A DNA stretch of 64,000 nt from the NCBI GenBank assembly GCA_963727235.1, contig CAVSFZ010000012.1:1-64000 (forward strand), given 5' to 3'. Shown piece by piece: positions 16,347 through 24,565 of this stretch; within the stretch, counting starts at the first letter, position 1; each line of letters opens with the position of its first letter. Source of the DNA: CAVPTL01 sp963727235 (GTDB lineage: Bacteria; Actinomycetota; Thermoleophilia; Gaiellales; JAICJC01). The notes under the pieces are model-generated. The model ran no database searches and had not been told where the DNA came from. It worked only from the letters and a program-made list of their open reading frames with translations. Both the position numbers and the translations under genes were made by a program.

Positions 16347-17870
16347 CTACGCCGCGGTCTGATCCTCCACGTAGAAGCTGTCCTTGAAGGCCGTCACGCT
16401 GGTCGTCAAGGTCTCCACCGTGGCGTCGCTCAGCTCGCCGCTGGTCTTGATGTCGTCCAGCACCGAGGTTGTGCCTCGGAGCTGTGTGAGCAGATCCTGC
16501 AGGAAGCGCTGCACCTCGGACACCGGGATCCTGTCCAGGTGGCCGTTGGTGGCCGACCAGATGGCGACGACCTGCTCCTCCACCGGCCACGGCGAGTACT
16601 GCGGCTGATTGAGCGTCGCCACCAACCGCTCACCGCGGTTGAGCTGCTGCTGCGTTGCGGCGTCCAGGTCGGAGCCGAACTGGGCGAAGGCCTCGAGGTC
16701 GCGGAACGCCGCCAGGTCGAGCCGCAGCCGGCCGGCGACCTTCTTCATCGCCTTGGTCTGGGCGTTGCCACCCACCCGCGAGACGGAGATGCCGGCGTTG
16801 ATTGCCGGGCGAACGCCCGAGAAGAACAGATCGCCCTGGAGGAAGATCTGGCCGTCGGTGATCGAGATCACGTTGGTGGGGATGTATGCCGACACGTCGC
16901 CGGCCTGGGTCTCGATCACGGGTAGAGCCGTGAGCGAGCCGGCGCCGAGCTCGTCGGAGAGCTTGACGGCCCGCTCCAGCAGGCGCGAATGCAGGTAGAA
17001 GACGTCGCCGGGATACGCTTCGCGACCCGGCGGGCGCCGCACCAGCAGCGACATCTGGCGGTACGCGTCGGCGTGCTTGGAGAGATCGTCGTAGATCACC
17101 AGCGCGTGGCGGCCGTTGTACAGGAAGTACTCGCCCATGGCGCAGCCCGCGTAGGGAGCCATGAACTTGATCGGCGCCGCCTCGGTGGCAGATGCCGACA
17201 CGATGATCGTGTACTCCATCGCACCGTTTCGGCGCAGCACCTCTTCCACCGAGCGCACGGTGGAGGCCTTCTGCCCGACCGCGACATAGATGCAGATCAC
17301 GTCCTGGCCCTTCTGGTTCAGGATCGTGTCCACGCAGATCGCGGTCTTGCCGGTGCCGCGGTCGCCGATGATCAGTTCGCGCTGACCGCGCCCGATCGGG
17401 ATCATCGAGTCGATCGCCTTGATGCCGGTCTGGAGCGGCTCCTTGACCGGCTGGCGGTCGACCACGCCGGGCGCCTTGAACTCCATCGGGCGGCTCTCGG
17501 TGGACTCCAGCGGCCCGCGGCCGTCCATCGGCTGACCGAGCGGGTCGACCACCCGGCCGACCATCGCATCCCCGACCGGGATCGACATCACCTTGCCGGA
17601 GCGGCGCACGGTGTCGCCCTCCTTGATCAGATCCCAGTCGCCGAACAGCACCGCGGCGACATTGTCCTCTTCCAGGTTCAGGGCCAGGCCGACCACGCCG
17701 TGATCGAACTCGAGGCGCTCCATGGCCACGCAGCGGTCGAGGCCGTAGATGCGGGCGATACCGTCGCCGATCTGAATGACCGTCCCGACCTCCTCGACCT
17801 CGGCCGAAACCTCGTAACGCTCGATCTCGGTTTTGAGGATTGCAGCAATCTCGTCCGGACGCAGATTCAC
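16347..17870 (-). CDS. atpA: ATP synthase F1 alpha subunit
   Basis: A 507-aa non-catalytic alpha subunit. The Walker A loop is GDRGTGKTA (about residue 169), with QRELIIGDRG before it. The VDDLSKHA-equivalent reads IYDDLSKHADAYRQMSLLVRRPPGREAYPGDVFYLHSRLLERA, and the arginine-finger region VRPAINAGISVSRVGG is intact. It overlaps atpH by 4 bp and is followed by atpG. Confidence 0.98.
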   Translation of the reverse strand: MNLRPDEIAAILKTEIERYEVSAEVEEVGTVIQIGDGIARIYGLDRCVAMERLEFDHGVVGLALNLEEDNVAAVLFGDWDLIKEGDTVRRSGKVMSIPVGDAMVGRVVDPLGQPMDGRGPLESTESRPMEFKAPGVVDRQPVKEPLQTGIKAIDSMIPIGRGQRELIIGDRGTGKTAICVDTILNQKGQDVICIYVAVGQKASTVRSVEEVLRRNGAMEYTIIVSASATEAAPIKFMAPYAGCAMGEYFLYNGRHALVIYDDLSKHADAYRQMSLLVRRPPGREAYPGDVFYLHSRLLERAVKLSDELGAGSLTALPVIETQAGDVSAYIPTNVISITDGQIFLQGDLFFSGVRPAINAGISVSRVGGNAQTKAMKKVAGRLRLDLAAFRDLEAFAQFGSDLDAATQQQLNRGERLVATLNQPQYSPWPVEEQVVAIWSATNGHLDRIPVSEVQRFLQDLLTQLRGTTSVLDDIKTSGELSDATVETLTTSVTAFKDSFYVEDQTAA

Positions 17871-18433
17871 GCTTCACTCCCAACTGGAAGGGGGGTATGT
17901 ACAAGGGTGCGCCGCAGCTCCCGCAGACGGCGCCGAATGGATGCATCCAGAAGGACGCCGCGGGTGCGCAGCACCAACCCGCCGATGATTTCAGGATCCA
18001 CGGTCGCGGTCACGCGCGCGGTCTGACCGACCGCGGCGGAAATCCGGCGTTCGATCTCGGATCGTTCCGTGTCGTCCAATGCCACCGCGGTGGTGACCTC
18101 GATGTCGAGAATCTTCTCGTCCACAGCCGCCAGCGCGGCGTACGCCACCTGCAGGTCGTGCAGCAGCTCCACCCGGCGATTGTCGACCAGCAGCAGCAGT
18201 CCGTTGCGGGCGATCGGCTCGGCGGTGTCCATCATCTGCGAGATGATCCGCTTCTTGGCCTCGGCCGGGAGCTCGGGGTTGACCAGCGCCCGCAGGACCG
18301 GCACGTTGGTGGCCAGCGACTCACTGAACTGCCTCAGGTTGGCATCGACCTCGGCGACCCGACCTGCGTCGACCGCCGCCCCGTGCAGCGCGCGGGCGTA
18401 GACGTTGGCGGCTGGGTCGATGCGTTCGGCCAT
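17867..18433 (-). CDS. atpH: ATP synthase F1 delta subunit
   Basis: A 188-aa delta (OSCP) subunit joining F1 to the peripheral stalk. The N-terminal six-helix domain (about 1-105) starts with AANVYARALHGAAVDAGRV. The C-terminal part includes VTTAVALDDTERSEIERRISAAVGQTARVTATVDPEIIGGLVLRTRGVLLDASIRRRLREL, the most conserved end. It lies 3 bp after atpF and overlaps atpA by 4 bp. Confidence 0.93.
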   Translation of the reverse strand: MAERIDPAANVYARALHGAAVDAGRVAEVDANLRQFSESLATNVPVLRALVNPELPAEAKKRIISQMMDTAEPIARNGLLLLVDNRRVELLHDLQVAYAALAAVDEKILDIEVTTAVALDDTERSEIERRISAAVGQTARVTATVDPEIIGGLVLRTRGVLLDASIRRRLRELRRTLVHTPLPVGSEA

Positions 18434-18436
18434 GAC

Positions 18437-18979
18437 CTAGTCGGCCGCCGTCTCGGGAGCGAACGCCTCGAAGTCGACGTCGGCCAGGGCGGCATCGATC
18501 AGACGCCGCTGCTCGGCCTCGTCCAGCTTGGAGCGCACGATCTTCTCGGTCGCTGCGATGGTCAGCTCGGCCACCTGCTGCTTGATCGTTGCCAGCGAGT
18601 GCCGCGTCTCGGCAGCGATCTCCTCGCGGGCTCGGGCCAGCTGGCGCTCCTTGTCGGCCTCGATCGTGGCCAGGTCGGATTTGCGCTGCTCCTCCATCGC
18701 CTTGCGGGCGTCCTCGACGATCCGGCCGGCCTCTTTGCGAGCCTCGGCCAGCTGGGCGCGGTACTCGTCGAGCGTCTGCTGGGCCTCCACCCGAGCCGTC
18801 TCGGCCGTCTCGAGGTCGGCCGCGATCAGCTTGCGGCGTTCGTCCAGCATGTCCTGGATGGGCCCGTAGGCGTACTTCTTGAGAATCACCATGACGACCA
18901 CGAAGCAGACCAGCGTCCACACCATCAGGCCGTAGTTGATGTTGATCAGATTGGGGCTTGCCGCCGCAGCGAGGAACAT
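18437..18979 (-). CDS. atpF: ATP synthase Fo b subunit
   Basis: A 180-aa b subunit of the peripheral stalk: one N-terminal membrane helix (about 10-32, LININYGLMVWTLVCFVVVMVIL) followed by a long charged coiled-coil (about 40-170) rich in Glu, Ala and Arg. Only one b gene is present, so the stalk is probably a homodimer. It lies 12 bp after atpE. Confidence 0.93.
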   Translation of the reverse strand: MFLAAAASPNLININYGLMVWTLVCFVVVMVILKKYAYGPIQDMLDERRKLIAADLETAETARVEAQQTLDEYRAQLAEARKEAGRIVEDARKAMEEQRKSDLATIEADKERQLARAREEIAAETRHSLATIKQQVAELTIAATEKIVRSKLDEAEQRRLIDAALADVDFEAFAPETAAD

Positions 18980-18991
18980 GCAACCGATCCT

Positions 18992-19234
18992 TTAGGAGAT
19001 GATCGAGTACGCGACGAATGACATGCCGAGGGCGTAGAACACGATCGCCTCGGTGAGCGCGAAGCCAAGCCACATCATGCCCTGAAGCTGACCGCGCATC
19101 TCGGGCTGGCGGCCGACCGCCTCGATCGTCTTACCGAAGATGAAACCCACCCCGATGCCGGGACCGATCGCGCCGATGGCGGTCGCGAGCCCGAGCTCGA
19201 TTGCTTTTGCTGCCTGGACTGTGTCCGATGCCAT
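18992..19234 (-). CDS. atpE: ATP synthase Fo c subunit (H+-type)
   Basis: An 80-aa two-helix proteolipid. The polar loop GRQPE is at residues 41-45 and the ion-carrying carboxylate is E62 in GFALTEAIVFYALG. The first helix reads GPGIGVG, without the glutamine found in Na+-binding c rings, so proton coupling is expected. It lies between atpB and atpF. Confidence 0.96.
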   Translation of the reverse strand: MASDTVQAAKAIELGLATAIGAIGPGIGVGFIFGKTIEAVGRQPEMRGQLQGMMWLGFALTEAIVFYALGMSFVAYSIIS

Positions 19235-19245
19235 TACCGGTACTC

Positions 19246-20121
19246 CTAGTGGTCGGGGTGGATTGCTCCACCGATGTAGATCGCAGAGAGGGAAGCGAAG
19301 ATGAATGCCTGCAGAACCGCGATCAGCGTGGCCTCGAGAGCGTACAGGGCCACACCCATGCCCAGCCCGATGGGCTGGATGAAGTAGAAGCTGACCCCGC
19401 CCAGGAGGGCGCCGATGCTGAGAAACACCGCAATCACGAGGTGGCCGGCCAGCAGGTTGAAGAACAACCGGAAGCTGAGCGAAACCAGCCGCACCAGCTG
19501 GGACAGCACCTCGATGAACCCGATCAGACCGATCAGAAGCGCGATCGGTACGGCGTTCTTCCAGCTGGTGATCTTGGGCATACCCGACGGCATCCAGCTC
19601 TTGAAGTACGGGAGCACGCCGTTGTAGCGGATGCCCTCGATGTGTGTGGCGAAGAACGTGATCAGCGTGAGCGTGATGGCCACCGAGAAGTTGGCGGTGG
19701 CAGCGTAGATCTGGAGCTTGGGGACGGTCAGCGAGGTGCCGGGGATGTACACCCGCTCCTCGCTGAACGGGAGCGGGATGAACCCGATCAGGTTATTCAT
19801 CCAGATGAAGACAAACAGGGTTGCGATGTACGGGAACCAGATCCGCAGTCCCTCTTCGGGCAGACCCGCCCGGGCGATCTGGTTGAGGCACACGTCGAAG
19901 ATCGCCTCGATCGCCGTCTGGGGCTTGTCCGGCCGGTTCTTGAGGCCGCGGCGGACGACCCACAGCGTCAGGATGATCGAGAGCGCGGAGGCCATCCACA
20001 GGTACAGCACTGCCTTGTTGATATCGAGCTTGCCGGGAAGGTCGATGTACGGGTGGTTGACGAAGTCGGTGAACTCCGAAACCGGGTTGAAATCGCTGGC
20101 GGCGAGCAGGACGTTCAGCAT
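19246..20121 (-). CDS. atpB: ATP synthase Fo a subunit
   Basis: A 291-aa membrane subunit forming the proton half-channels next to the c ring. The essential arginine lies in LSQLVRLVSLSFRLFFNLLAGH, and the final helices carry IQPIGLGMGVALYALEATLIAVLQAFIFASLSAIYIG. The N-terminal KLDINKAVLYLWMAS is typical of bacterial a subunits. It starts immediately after the small upstream membrane gene and is followed 11 bp later by atpE. Confidence 0.96.
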   Translation of the reverse strand: MLNVLLAASDFNPVSEFTDFVNHPYIDLPGKLDINKAVLYLWMASALSIILTLWVVRRGLKNRPDKPQTAIEAIFDVCLNQIARAGLPEEGLRIWFPYIATLFVFIWMNNLIGFIPLPFSEERVYIPGTSLTVPKLQIYAATANFSVAITLTLITFFATHIEGIRYNGVLPYFKSWMPSGMPKITSWKNAVPIALLIGLIGFIEVLSQLVRLVSLSFRLFFNLLAGHLVIAVFLSIGALLGGVSFYFIQPIGLGMGVALYALEATLIAVLQAFIFASLSAIYIGGAIHPDH

Positions 20122-20505
20122 TTACGCGGTGTCTCCCACGTCGTGTCGGTGAGTTGCGATCCGGGTGGCGATGTCGACGGTCAGCAGCAACAGCAGCAGC
20201 AGCACCGAGCTGATCGCCATGGTCGAGTTGTCCTTGGTGATCAGAAACAGCGCCAGCATCAGGATCCACGGCCGGGCCAGCATGCTTACGCCCATCATGC
20301 CCACGCCACGCAGCGGGCCGGCTTTGGCCGCGCGGCGCTCGATCACGACGCTCAGATAGCGGTTCACCGCCCACAGCAGGGTCGCCCAGAACCAGCCTTC
20401 GAGAGGCAGCCCCGCGGCCAGGAACACCGGGAAGGCAAGCAGGGCCAAGCACGCATCGAGGTTGTGTGAGAGCAGGCGTGAAGCTGACGTTTCAGTCGAG
20501 GTCAT
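20122..20505 (-). CDS. AtpI-like membrane protein of the ATP synthase operon
   Basis: A 127-aa protein with about four membrane segments (for example LLAFPVFLAAGLPLEGWFWATLLWAV and ILMLALFLITKDNSTMAISSVLLLLLLLTV). Position just before atpB and topology suggest the poorly conserved AtpI role in c-ring assembly or Mg2+ supply; sequence similarity alone would not prove this. ATG 20505 overlaps the stop of the upstream small gene (ATGA). The longer in-frame upstream part was rejected. Confidence 0.6.
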   Translation of the reverse strand: MTSTETSASRLLSHNLDACLALLAFPVFLAAGLPLEGWFWATLLWAVNRYLSVVIERRAAKAGPLRGVGMMGVSMLARPWILMLALFLITKDNSTMAISSVLLLLLLLTVDIATRIATHRHDVGDTA

Positions 20506-20693
20506 AGATCGCGGTACCGGCGGTAGACGAGGTAGAAGCTGACGGGGATCCCGACCACGGCACCGACGGCGCCACCTGCGACCGGTAATCCAATCGCCCA
20601 TCCAACCACAAGGCCCGCACCGGTGAACACCACCAGTGCCGAAAGCAGAAAAATTCCCGCCGTCGCTCCCGAAGCGACCGGCTTTCCCGCCAC
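20502..20693 (-). CDS. Small two-helix membrane protein, AtpZ-like
   Basis: A 63-aa protein with two membrane helices (about 10-30 and 33-55) and a basic end (VYRRYRDL), resembling the small AtpZ/AtpQ proteins that head many atp operons and are thought to help Fo assembly. The GTG start is preceded by AAAGGA. It is the first gene after the atp promoter. Assignment rests on size, topology and position. Confidence 0.55.
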   Translation of the reverse strand: MAGKPVASGATAGIFLLSALVVFTGAGLVVGWAIGLPVAGGAVGAVVGIPVSFYLVYRRYRDL

Positions 20694-20734
20694 GTCAACG
20701 CGTCCTTTGGACGAGCACTACGTAACCGCCGGGA

Positions 20735-20763
20735 AGTATGCCAGACGCGGGAGTATGTGACAA
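20735..20763 (-). promoter_or_regulatory. Promoter of the atp operon
   Basis: On the minus strand TTGTCA (20758-20763) and CATACT (20735-20740) are separated by exactly 17 bp, about 40 nt before the first atp-operon start codon. Confidence 0.6.
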
Positions 20764-20781
20764 CCACATAAGTCTGTCACA
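20756..20781. promoter_or_regulatory. Inverted repeat overlapping the atp promoter -35
   Basis: TGTGACA and TGTCACA are perfect 7-bp inverted arms with 12 bp between. The proximal arm covers the -35 hexamer, so a bound dimer would block or contact RNA polymerase. The spacing is too long for a CRP/GlxR site. The regulator is unknown. Confidence 0.5.
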
Positions 20782-20826
20782 ATCGCCGCAATCTCCCATC
20801 CCTGGCCGAATTCGGTCACCGGTTGT

Positions 20827-21951
20827 TCACGCTGCGGGGCGTCTTTGTGTCACATCGTCCGAGGCCCCTCGGAAGAGGCCGACAGCCTGCAGATGACGGA
20901 GTTTCAGGATCTCCAGCGTGTAGATCACGTACAGGGAGGTGCCCACGGCGAGCAAGCCCAGACTCCCCAGCACCAACACCGATGTGGTGTCCCATCCGGT
21001 GCGGTGATTGGGCACGAACCGGATGGCCAGTGCAAACGCCGACAGCACCAGGCACCAAGCGTACAGCGTCAACGCGGTCCGCCGCTGGCCAAACCCGATG
21101 GACGCGAACCGGTGGTGGAAATGCGACCGATCGGCCTGGTAGATCGGTTGCCCGTACTTCATCCGCTTGAGGATCACGAACGAGGTGTCGAGGATTGGCA
21201 GCGCCAGCACCACCAGCGGGAACACGAGCGATACGGCCGCAGCCGTCTTGAGTACGCCCTGGATCGCGATCGTGGCCAGCAGGTATCCCAGCATGAGCGC
21301 CCCGCAGTCGCCCATGATGATGCTGGCGGGGTGGAAGTTGTACCGCAGGAACCCCACTGAGGCGCCTGCGACGATCGCGCTGATGGCGGCCGCGTCGGGG
21401 TGCGAGAGCGATGCCGAAAGGATCGCGAAGGTCAGCGCCGCGATCGCGCAGAACCCTGCAGCCAAGCCGTCCATGCCGTCGATGAAGTTGACGATGTTGG
21501 CGATCGCGACCACCCACAGCACCGTCACCAGCACCGACCACCAGCCCAGGTTGAAGGCGCCCAGCAGCGGCAGCGTGACATGGTCGATGCGGATGCCGAA
21601 GGACACCGGCACGGCTGCGATCGCCACCAGTCCGGCCATCTTCACGGCGGGATGCAGCGAATGGATGTCGTCCAGCAGACCCAGTCCCAGCATCAAGGTG
21701 GCGCCCAGCATGATCCCCCAGAACCCGTGGTGATGGCCGAGCGCCAGGGCCGGGATGACGATGCCGATGTAGATGGCCACGCCGCCCAGGCGTGGTATCG
21801 GCCGGCGGTGCAACCGGCGCGCGTCGGTGGGCACGTCCAGCACGCCGAAATGCCATGCCGCCAACGACACCGCCGGTGTGATCAGCACAACCAGCAGCAG
21901 GGCGACCATGAATCCGACGCCGGCTGCCTGGTAGTCGACGAGCCCGTTCAT
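20827..21951 (-). CDS. Undecaprenyl-phosphate sugar-1-phosphate transferase (WecA/TagO family)
   Basis: A 374-aa polytopic membrane enzyme (about 11 segments) of glycosyltransferase family 4, which loads GlcNAc-1-P or a similar group onto undecaprenyl phosphate. Motifs include LHRRPIPRLGG (about 45), the DDIHSLHP loop, the NFIDGMDGLAAG catalytic loop, and QADRSHFHHRF, the cytosolic HxH loop. The usual MGDSGS reads MGDCGA here. It lies between upp and the atp operon, a common actinobacterial order. It probably initiates a wall or surface glycan made with the sugar-nucleotide genes at the window start. Confidence 0.9.
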   Translation of the reverse strand: MNGLVDYQAAGVGFMVALLLVVLITPAVSLAAWHFGVLDVPTDARRLHRRPIPRLGGVAIYIGIVIPALALGHHHGFWGIMLGATLMLGLGLLDDIHSLHPAVKMAGLVAIAAVPVSFGIRIDHVTLPLLGAFNLGWWSVLVTVLWVVAIANIVNFIDGMDGLAAGFCAIAALTFAILSASLSHPDAAAISAIVAGASVGFLRYNFHPASIIMGDCGALMLGYLLATIAIQGVLKTAAAVSLVFPLVVLALPILDTSFVILKRMKYGQPIYQADRSHFHHRFASIGFGQRRTALTLYAWCLVLSAFALAIRFVPNHRTGWDTTSVLVLGSLGLLAVGTSLYVIYTLEILKLRHLQAVGLFRGASDDVTQRRPAA

Positions 21952-21998
21952 CTCCAGGCAAGCGTACCCCTACCGCTGGACTGAGCCCGGTGGTTGTC

Positions 21999-22031
21999 GT
22001 GAATAATTGGTGCCTGGCACCAATTATTCAC
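21999..22031. repeat. Palindromic repeat copy 3 (TT-linker type)
   Basis: A perfect 33-bp palindrome centred on T22015: GTGAATAA, TT, GGTGCC, T, mirror image. The TGA stop of upp (22028-22030, minus) lies inside it. The neighbour on the other side is the 5' end of the wecA-like gene, so this copy sits in a tandem rather than a convergent gap. Confidence 0.95.
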
Positions 22032-22654
22032 TTGGTGCCGAAGAGGCGGTCGCCGGCATCGCCGAGGCCGGGCAGGATGTAGCCGTTGGAGTTCAGGCCG
22101 GAATCCACCGCGACCGTGTACACCGTCACGTCGGGATGCGCGGCGGCCACCCGTTCGAGCCCCTCGGGTGCGGCAACAATCGAGAGCAGGCTCATGCGGC
22201 GGGCTCCCTGGCGAGCGCATTCGGTCAGCGCCGCGGCGGCCGACCCGCCGGTGGCGAGCATCGGGTCGAGCATCAGCACGTCGCGTTCCTCCATGTCTCC
22301 CGGCAGCTTGCTGTAGTACTCCACCGGCTGCAGGGTGTGTTCGTCGCGGTAGAGGCCGACGAACCCGACCCGGGCGACCGGGATCAGATCGATCACGGTG
22401 TCGAGCATGCCCAGCCCCGCCCGCAGCACCGCCACCACCGCCACCTTCTTGCCCGAGATCCGGGCCACCTCCGCCGTGTCCAGCGGCGTCTCCACGGAGG
22501 CCGGCTCCAGCTCGAGGTCACGGGTGGCCTCGTAGGCGAGGAACGCTGACAGCTCGCCCATCAGCTGGCGGAAATCACGAGTGGTGGTGGTGCGATCGCG
22601 CAGCAGCCCGAGCTTGTGCAGGGCAAGCGGGTGATCGACGACGACGAGCGGCAC
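22028..22654 (-). CDS. upp: Uracil phosphoribosyltransferase
   Basis: A 208-aa cytosolic salvage enzyme making UMP from uracil and PRPP. The PRPP loop is MLDPMLATGGSA (about residues 126-137). The uracil-binding end shows DSGLNSNGYILPGLGDAGDRLFGT. The GTG start follows the glyA stop with no gap (TGA then GTG), so the pair is translated together. Its stop codon lies inside a palindromic repeat. Confidence 0.96.
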   Translation of the reverse strand: MPLVVVDHPLALHKLGLLRDRTTTTRDFRQLMGELSAFLAYEATRDLELEPASVETPLDTAEVARISGKKVAVVAVLRAGLGMLDTVIDLIPVARVGFVGLYRDEHTLQPVEYYSKLPGDMEERDVLMLDPMLATGGSAAAALTECARQGARRMSLLSIVAAPEGLERVAAAHPDVTVYTVAVDSGLNSNGYILPGLGDAGDRLFGTK

Positions 22655-23944
22655 TCAGAGCTCGGGATAGCCGTGCATGAACGCCGGGTAGAGCGGACGC
22701 GCGGCCAAGAGCTCGAGCGTGCGCTCCCGCAGACGGTTGAGGTCGGCCGCCTGGTCGAGCGTCTCCAAGATGATCGCGCCCACCTCGCGCATGTCCTCCT
22801 CGGTCAACCCCCGCATCGTTACCGCAGGGGTGCCGATGCGCACACCCGAGGCAATCGTGGGCGGGCGCTCGTCGTAGGGCACCGTGTTTCGGTTGACGGT
22901 GATGGCCACCTGGTCGAGCCGCTCCTCGGCGTCCTTGCCCGACCACTCGGTGTTGCGCAGGTCGAGCTGCAGCAGATGCACATCGGTGCCTCCGGTGAGC
23001 AGCTCCAAGCCGCCGTCCATAAGCGTCTCTGCCAGCGTCTTGGCGTTGGCCACGATCTGCTGCTGGTAGGCCTTGAACGCGTCCGAAGCCGCCAGCTTGA
23101 AGCACACCGCCTTGGCCGCCACCACGTGGCACAACGGCCCGCCCTGAAGACCAGGGAACACGGCCTTGTCGACCGCGGCGGCATGCTCGGCGGTGCTCAG
23201 GATCACGCCGGAACGGGGCCCGGCCAGCGTCTTGTGGGTGGTGGACGTGACCACGTCGGCATGCTCCACCGGGTTGGGGTGAAGCCCGGCTGCAACCAGC
23301 CCCGCGAAGTGCGCCATATCCACCATCAGGAGCGCCCCCACCTCGTCGGCGATCTCACGGAACACGGCCGCATCGATCACCCGCGGGTACGCCGATGCAC
23401 CGGCCACGATCAGCTTTGGCCGGTACTCCTTGGCCAGCCGCCGCACCTCGTCGAAGTCGATCCGCGAATCCTCCCGGCGCACGCCGTAGGCATGCACGTC
23501 GTACAGGCGCCCGGAGAAGTTGACCTTGAGGCCGTGGGTGAGATGGCCGCCGTGATCGAGCCGTAGCCCCAGAATCGGGTCGCCGGGCTTGATCAACGCG
23601 AAGTACGCGGCCTGGTTGGCCGGGCCGCCGGCGTGCGGCTGGACGTTCGCGTGCTCGGCGCCGAACAGCGCCTTGGCCCGATCGATCGCCAGCTGCTCGA
23701 CCTCGTCGATCCACTCGCAGCCGCCGTAGTAGCGCTTGCCGGGGTAGCCCTCGGCGTACTTGTTGGTCAGCACCGACCCGACCGCCTCCAGCACCGCCGG
23801 CCAGGTGAAGTTCTCGGACGCGATCAACTCGAGCTGGGTTCGCTGGCGCCCCAACTCCTTGTCGATCAGCGCCGCAACGGCGGGATCCGTCTCTGCCAGG
23901 CCGGCGACCTGGAACGACGTCAGCATCTGTTCTGTGGTGGCCAT
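22655..23944 (-). CDS. glyA: Serine hydroxymethyltransferase
   Basis: A 429-aa PLP enzyme converting serine and tetrahydrofolate to glycine and methylene-THF. The PLP lysine lies in VVTSTTHKTLAGPRSG. Other family segments are LIASENFTWPAVLEAVGSVLTNKYAEGYPGKRYYGG and PHAGGPANQAAYFAL. It has a good GGAGG ribosome site 6 nt before its ATG. It is followed directly by upp and preceded by tsaC. Confidence 0.97.
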   Translation of the reverse strand: MATTEQMLTSFQVAGLAETDPAVAALIDKELGRQRTQLELIASENFTWPAVLEAVGSVLTNKYAEGYPGKRYYGGCEWIDEVEQLAIDRAKALFGAEHANVQPHAGGPANQAAYFALIKPGDPILGLRLDHGGHLTHGLKVNFSGRLYDVHAYGVRREDSRIDFDEVRRLAKEYRPKLIVAGASAYPRVIDAAVFREIADEVGALLMVDMAHFAGLVAAGLHPNPVEHADVVTSTTHKTLAGPRSGVILSTAEHAAAVDKAVFPGLQGGPLCHVVAAKAVCFKLAASDAFKAYQQQIVANAKTLAETLMDGGLELLTGGTDVHLLQLDLRNTEWSGKDAEERLDQVAITVNRNTVPYDERPPTIASGVRIGTPAVTMRGLTEEDMREVGAIILETLDQAADLNRLRERTLELLAARPLYPAFMHGYPEL

Positions 23945-23977
23945 GCCTGCCTCCTGAATCGCGAACGTCGACCGACT

Positions 23978-24565
23978 CTAACGCACCGCAGCCAGCACGG
24001 CCTCAACCCCCGGACCGTCTCGCAGCACCACCGGTTGATCGCCGGTGACGTCGATCACCGCGGAGGGCGCGCCCGGCAGCGGGCCGCCGTCGATGGCGAT
24101 CGCGGCCGCCTCCAGCAGCTCCGCCGGGATCTGGTCGAACGCCGCCGGCGCCGGCTGACCGCGCAAGTTCGCACTGGTGGCCACAAGCCCCCCGACAGCG
24201 TCGGCCAGCGCGGCCACCTCCGCCGGCAGCTGCGGTACCCGCACGCCGATGCGGGTGGGGTCGTCGCCGCACACATGGGCAAACCGCCGTCCCGGATTGG
24301 AAATCACCAGCGTGATCGGCCCGGGCAGCACGCTCGACAGCAGGCCGATGCGGCCGCTGGCCTCCGGCACGGCATCGGCGACGAGCGCGCCGACCGATCC
24401 CAGCATGATCGCCGTCGGCTGGGTTGCGGGCCGTTGCTTGAGCGCGTACAGCCGCTCCACCGCGGCCGGCACGGCGGCGGCGCAGGCGATCCCGTAGACC
24501 GTGTCGGTGGGCAGGATCGCAAGCTCGCCCGCAAGCAGCAACGCGACCTGCTCGGCGCGGCTCAC
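23978..24565 (-). CDS. tsaC: L-threonylcarbamoyladenylate synthase (Sua5/YciO/YrdC family)
   Basis: A 195-aa protein that makes threonylcarbamoyl-AMP for t6A modification of ANN-decoding tRNAs. The family signature is clear: AILPTDTVYGIAC near the N-terminus, LYALKQRPATQP, LPGPITLVI, RIGVRVP and LVATSANLRGQPAP. The GTG start overlaps the prmC stop (GTGA), the standard prfA-prmC-tsaC order. A longer in-frame upstream stretch belongs to the antisense of prmC and was ignored. Confidence 0.93.
   Translation of the reverse strand: MSRAEQVALLLAGELAILPTDTVYGIACAAAVPAAVERLYALKQRPATQPTAIMLGSVGALVADAVPEASGRIGLLSSVLPGPITLVISNPGRRFAHVCGDDPTRIGVRVPQLPAEVAALADAVGGLVATSANLRGQPAPAAFDQIPAELLEAAAIAIDGGPLPGAPSAVIDVTGDQPVVLRDGPGVEAVLAAVR

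Noticed and set aside
18992..19234. Na+-coupled c ring
   Set aside because: The glutamine of the first helix needed for Na+ binding is absent (GPGIGVG).
20756..20781. CRP/GlxR-type site
   Set aside because: TGTGA and TCACA half-sites are 16 bp apart instead of 6.
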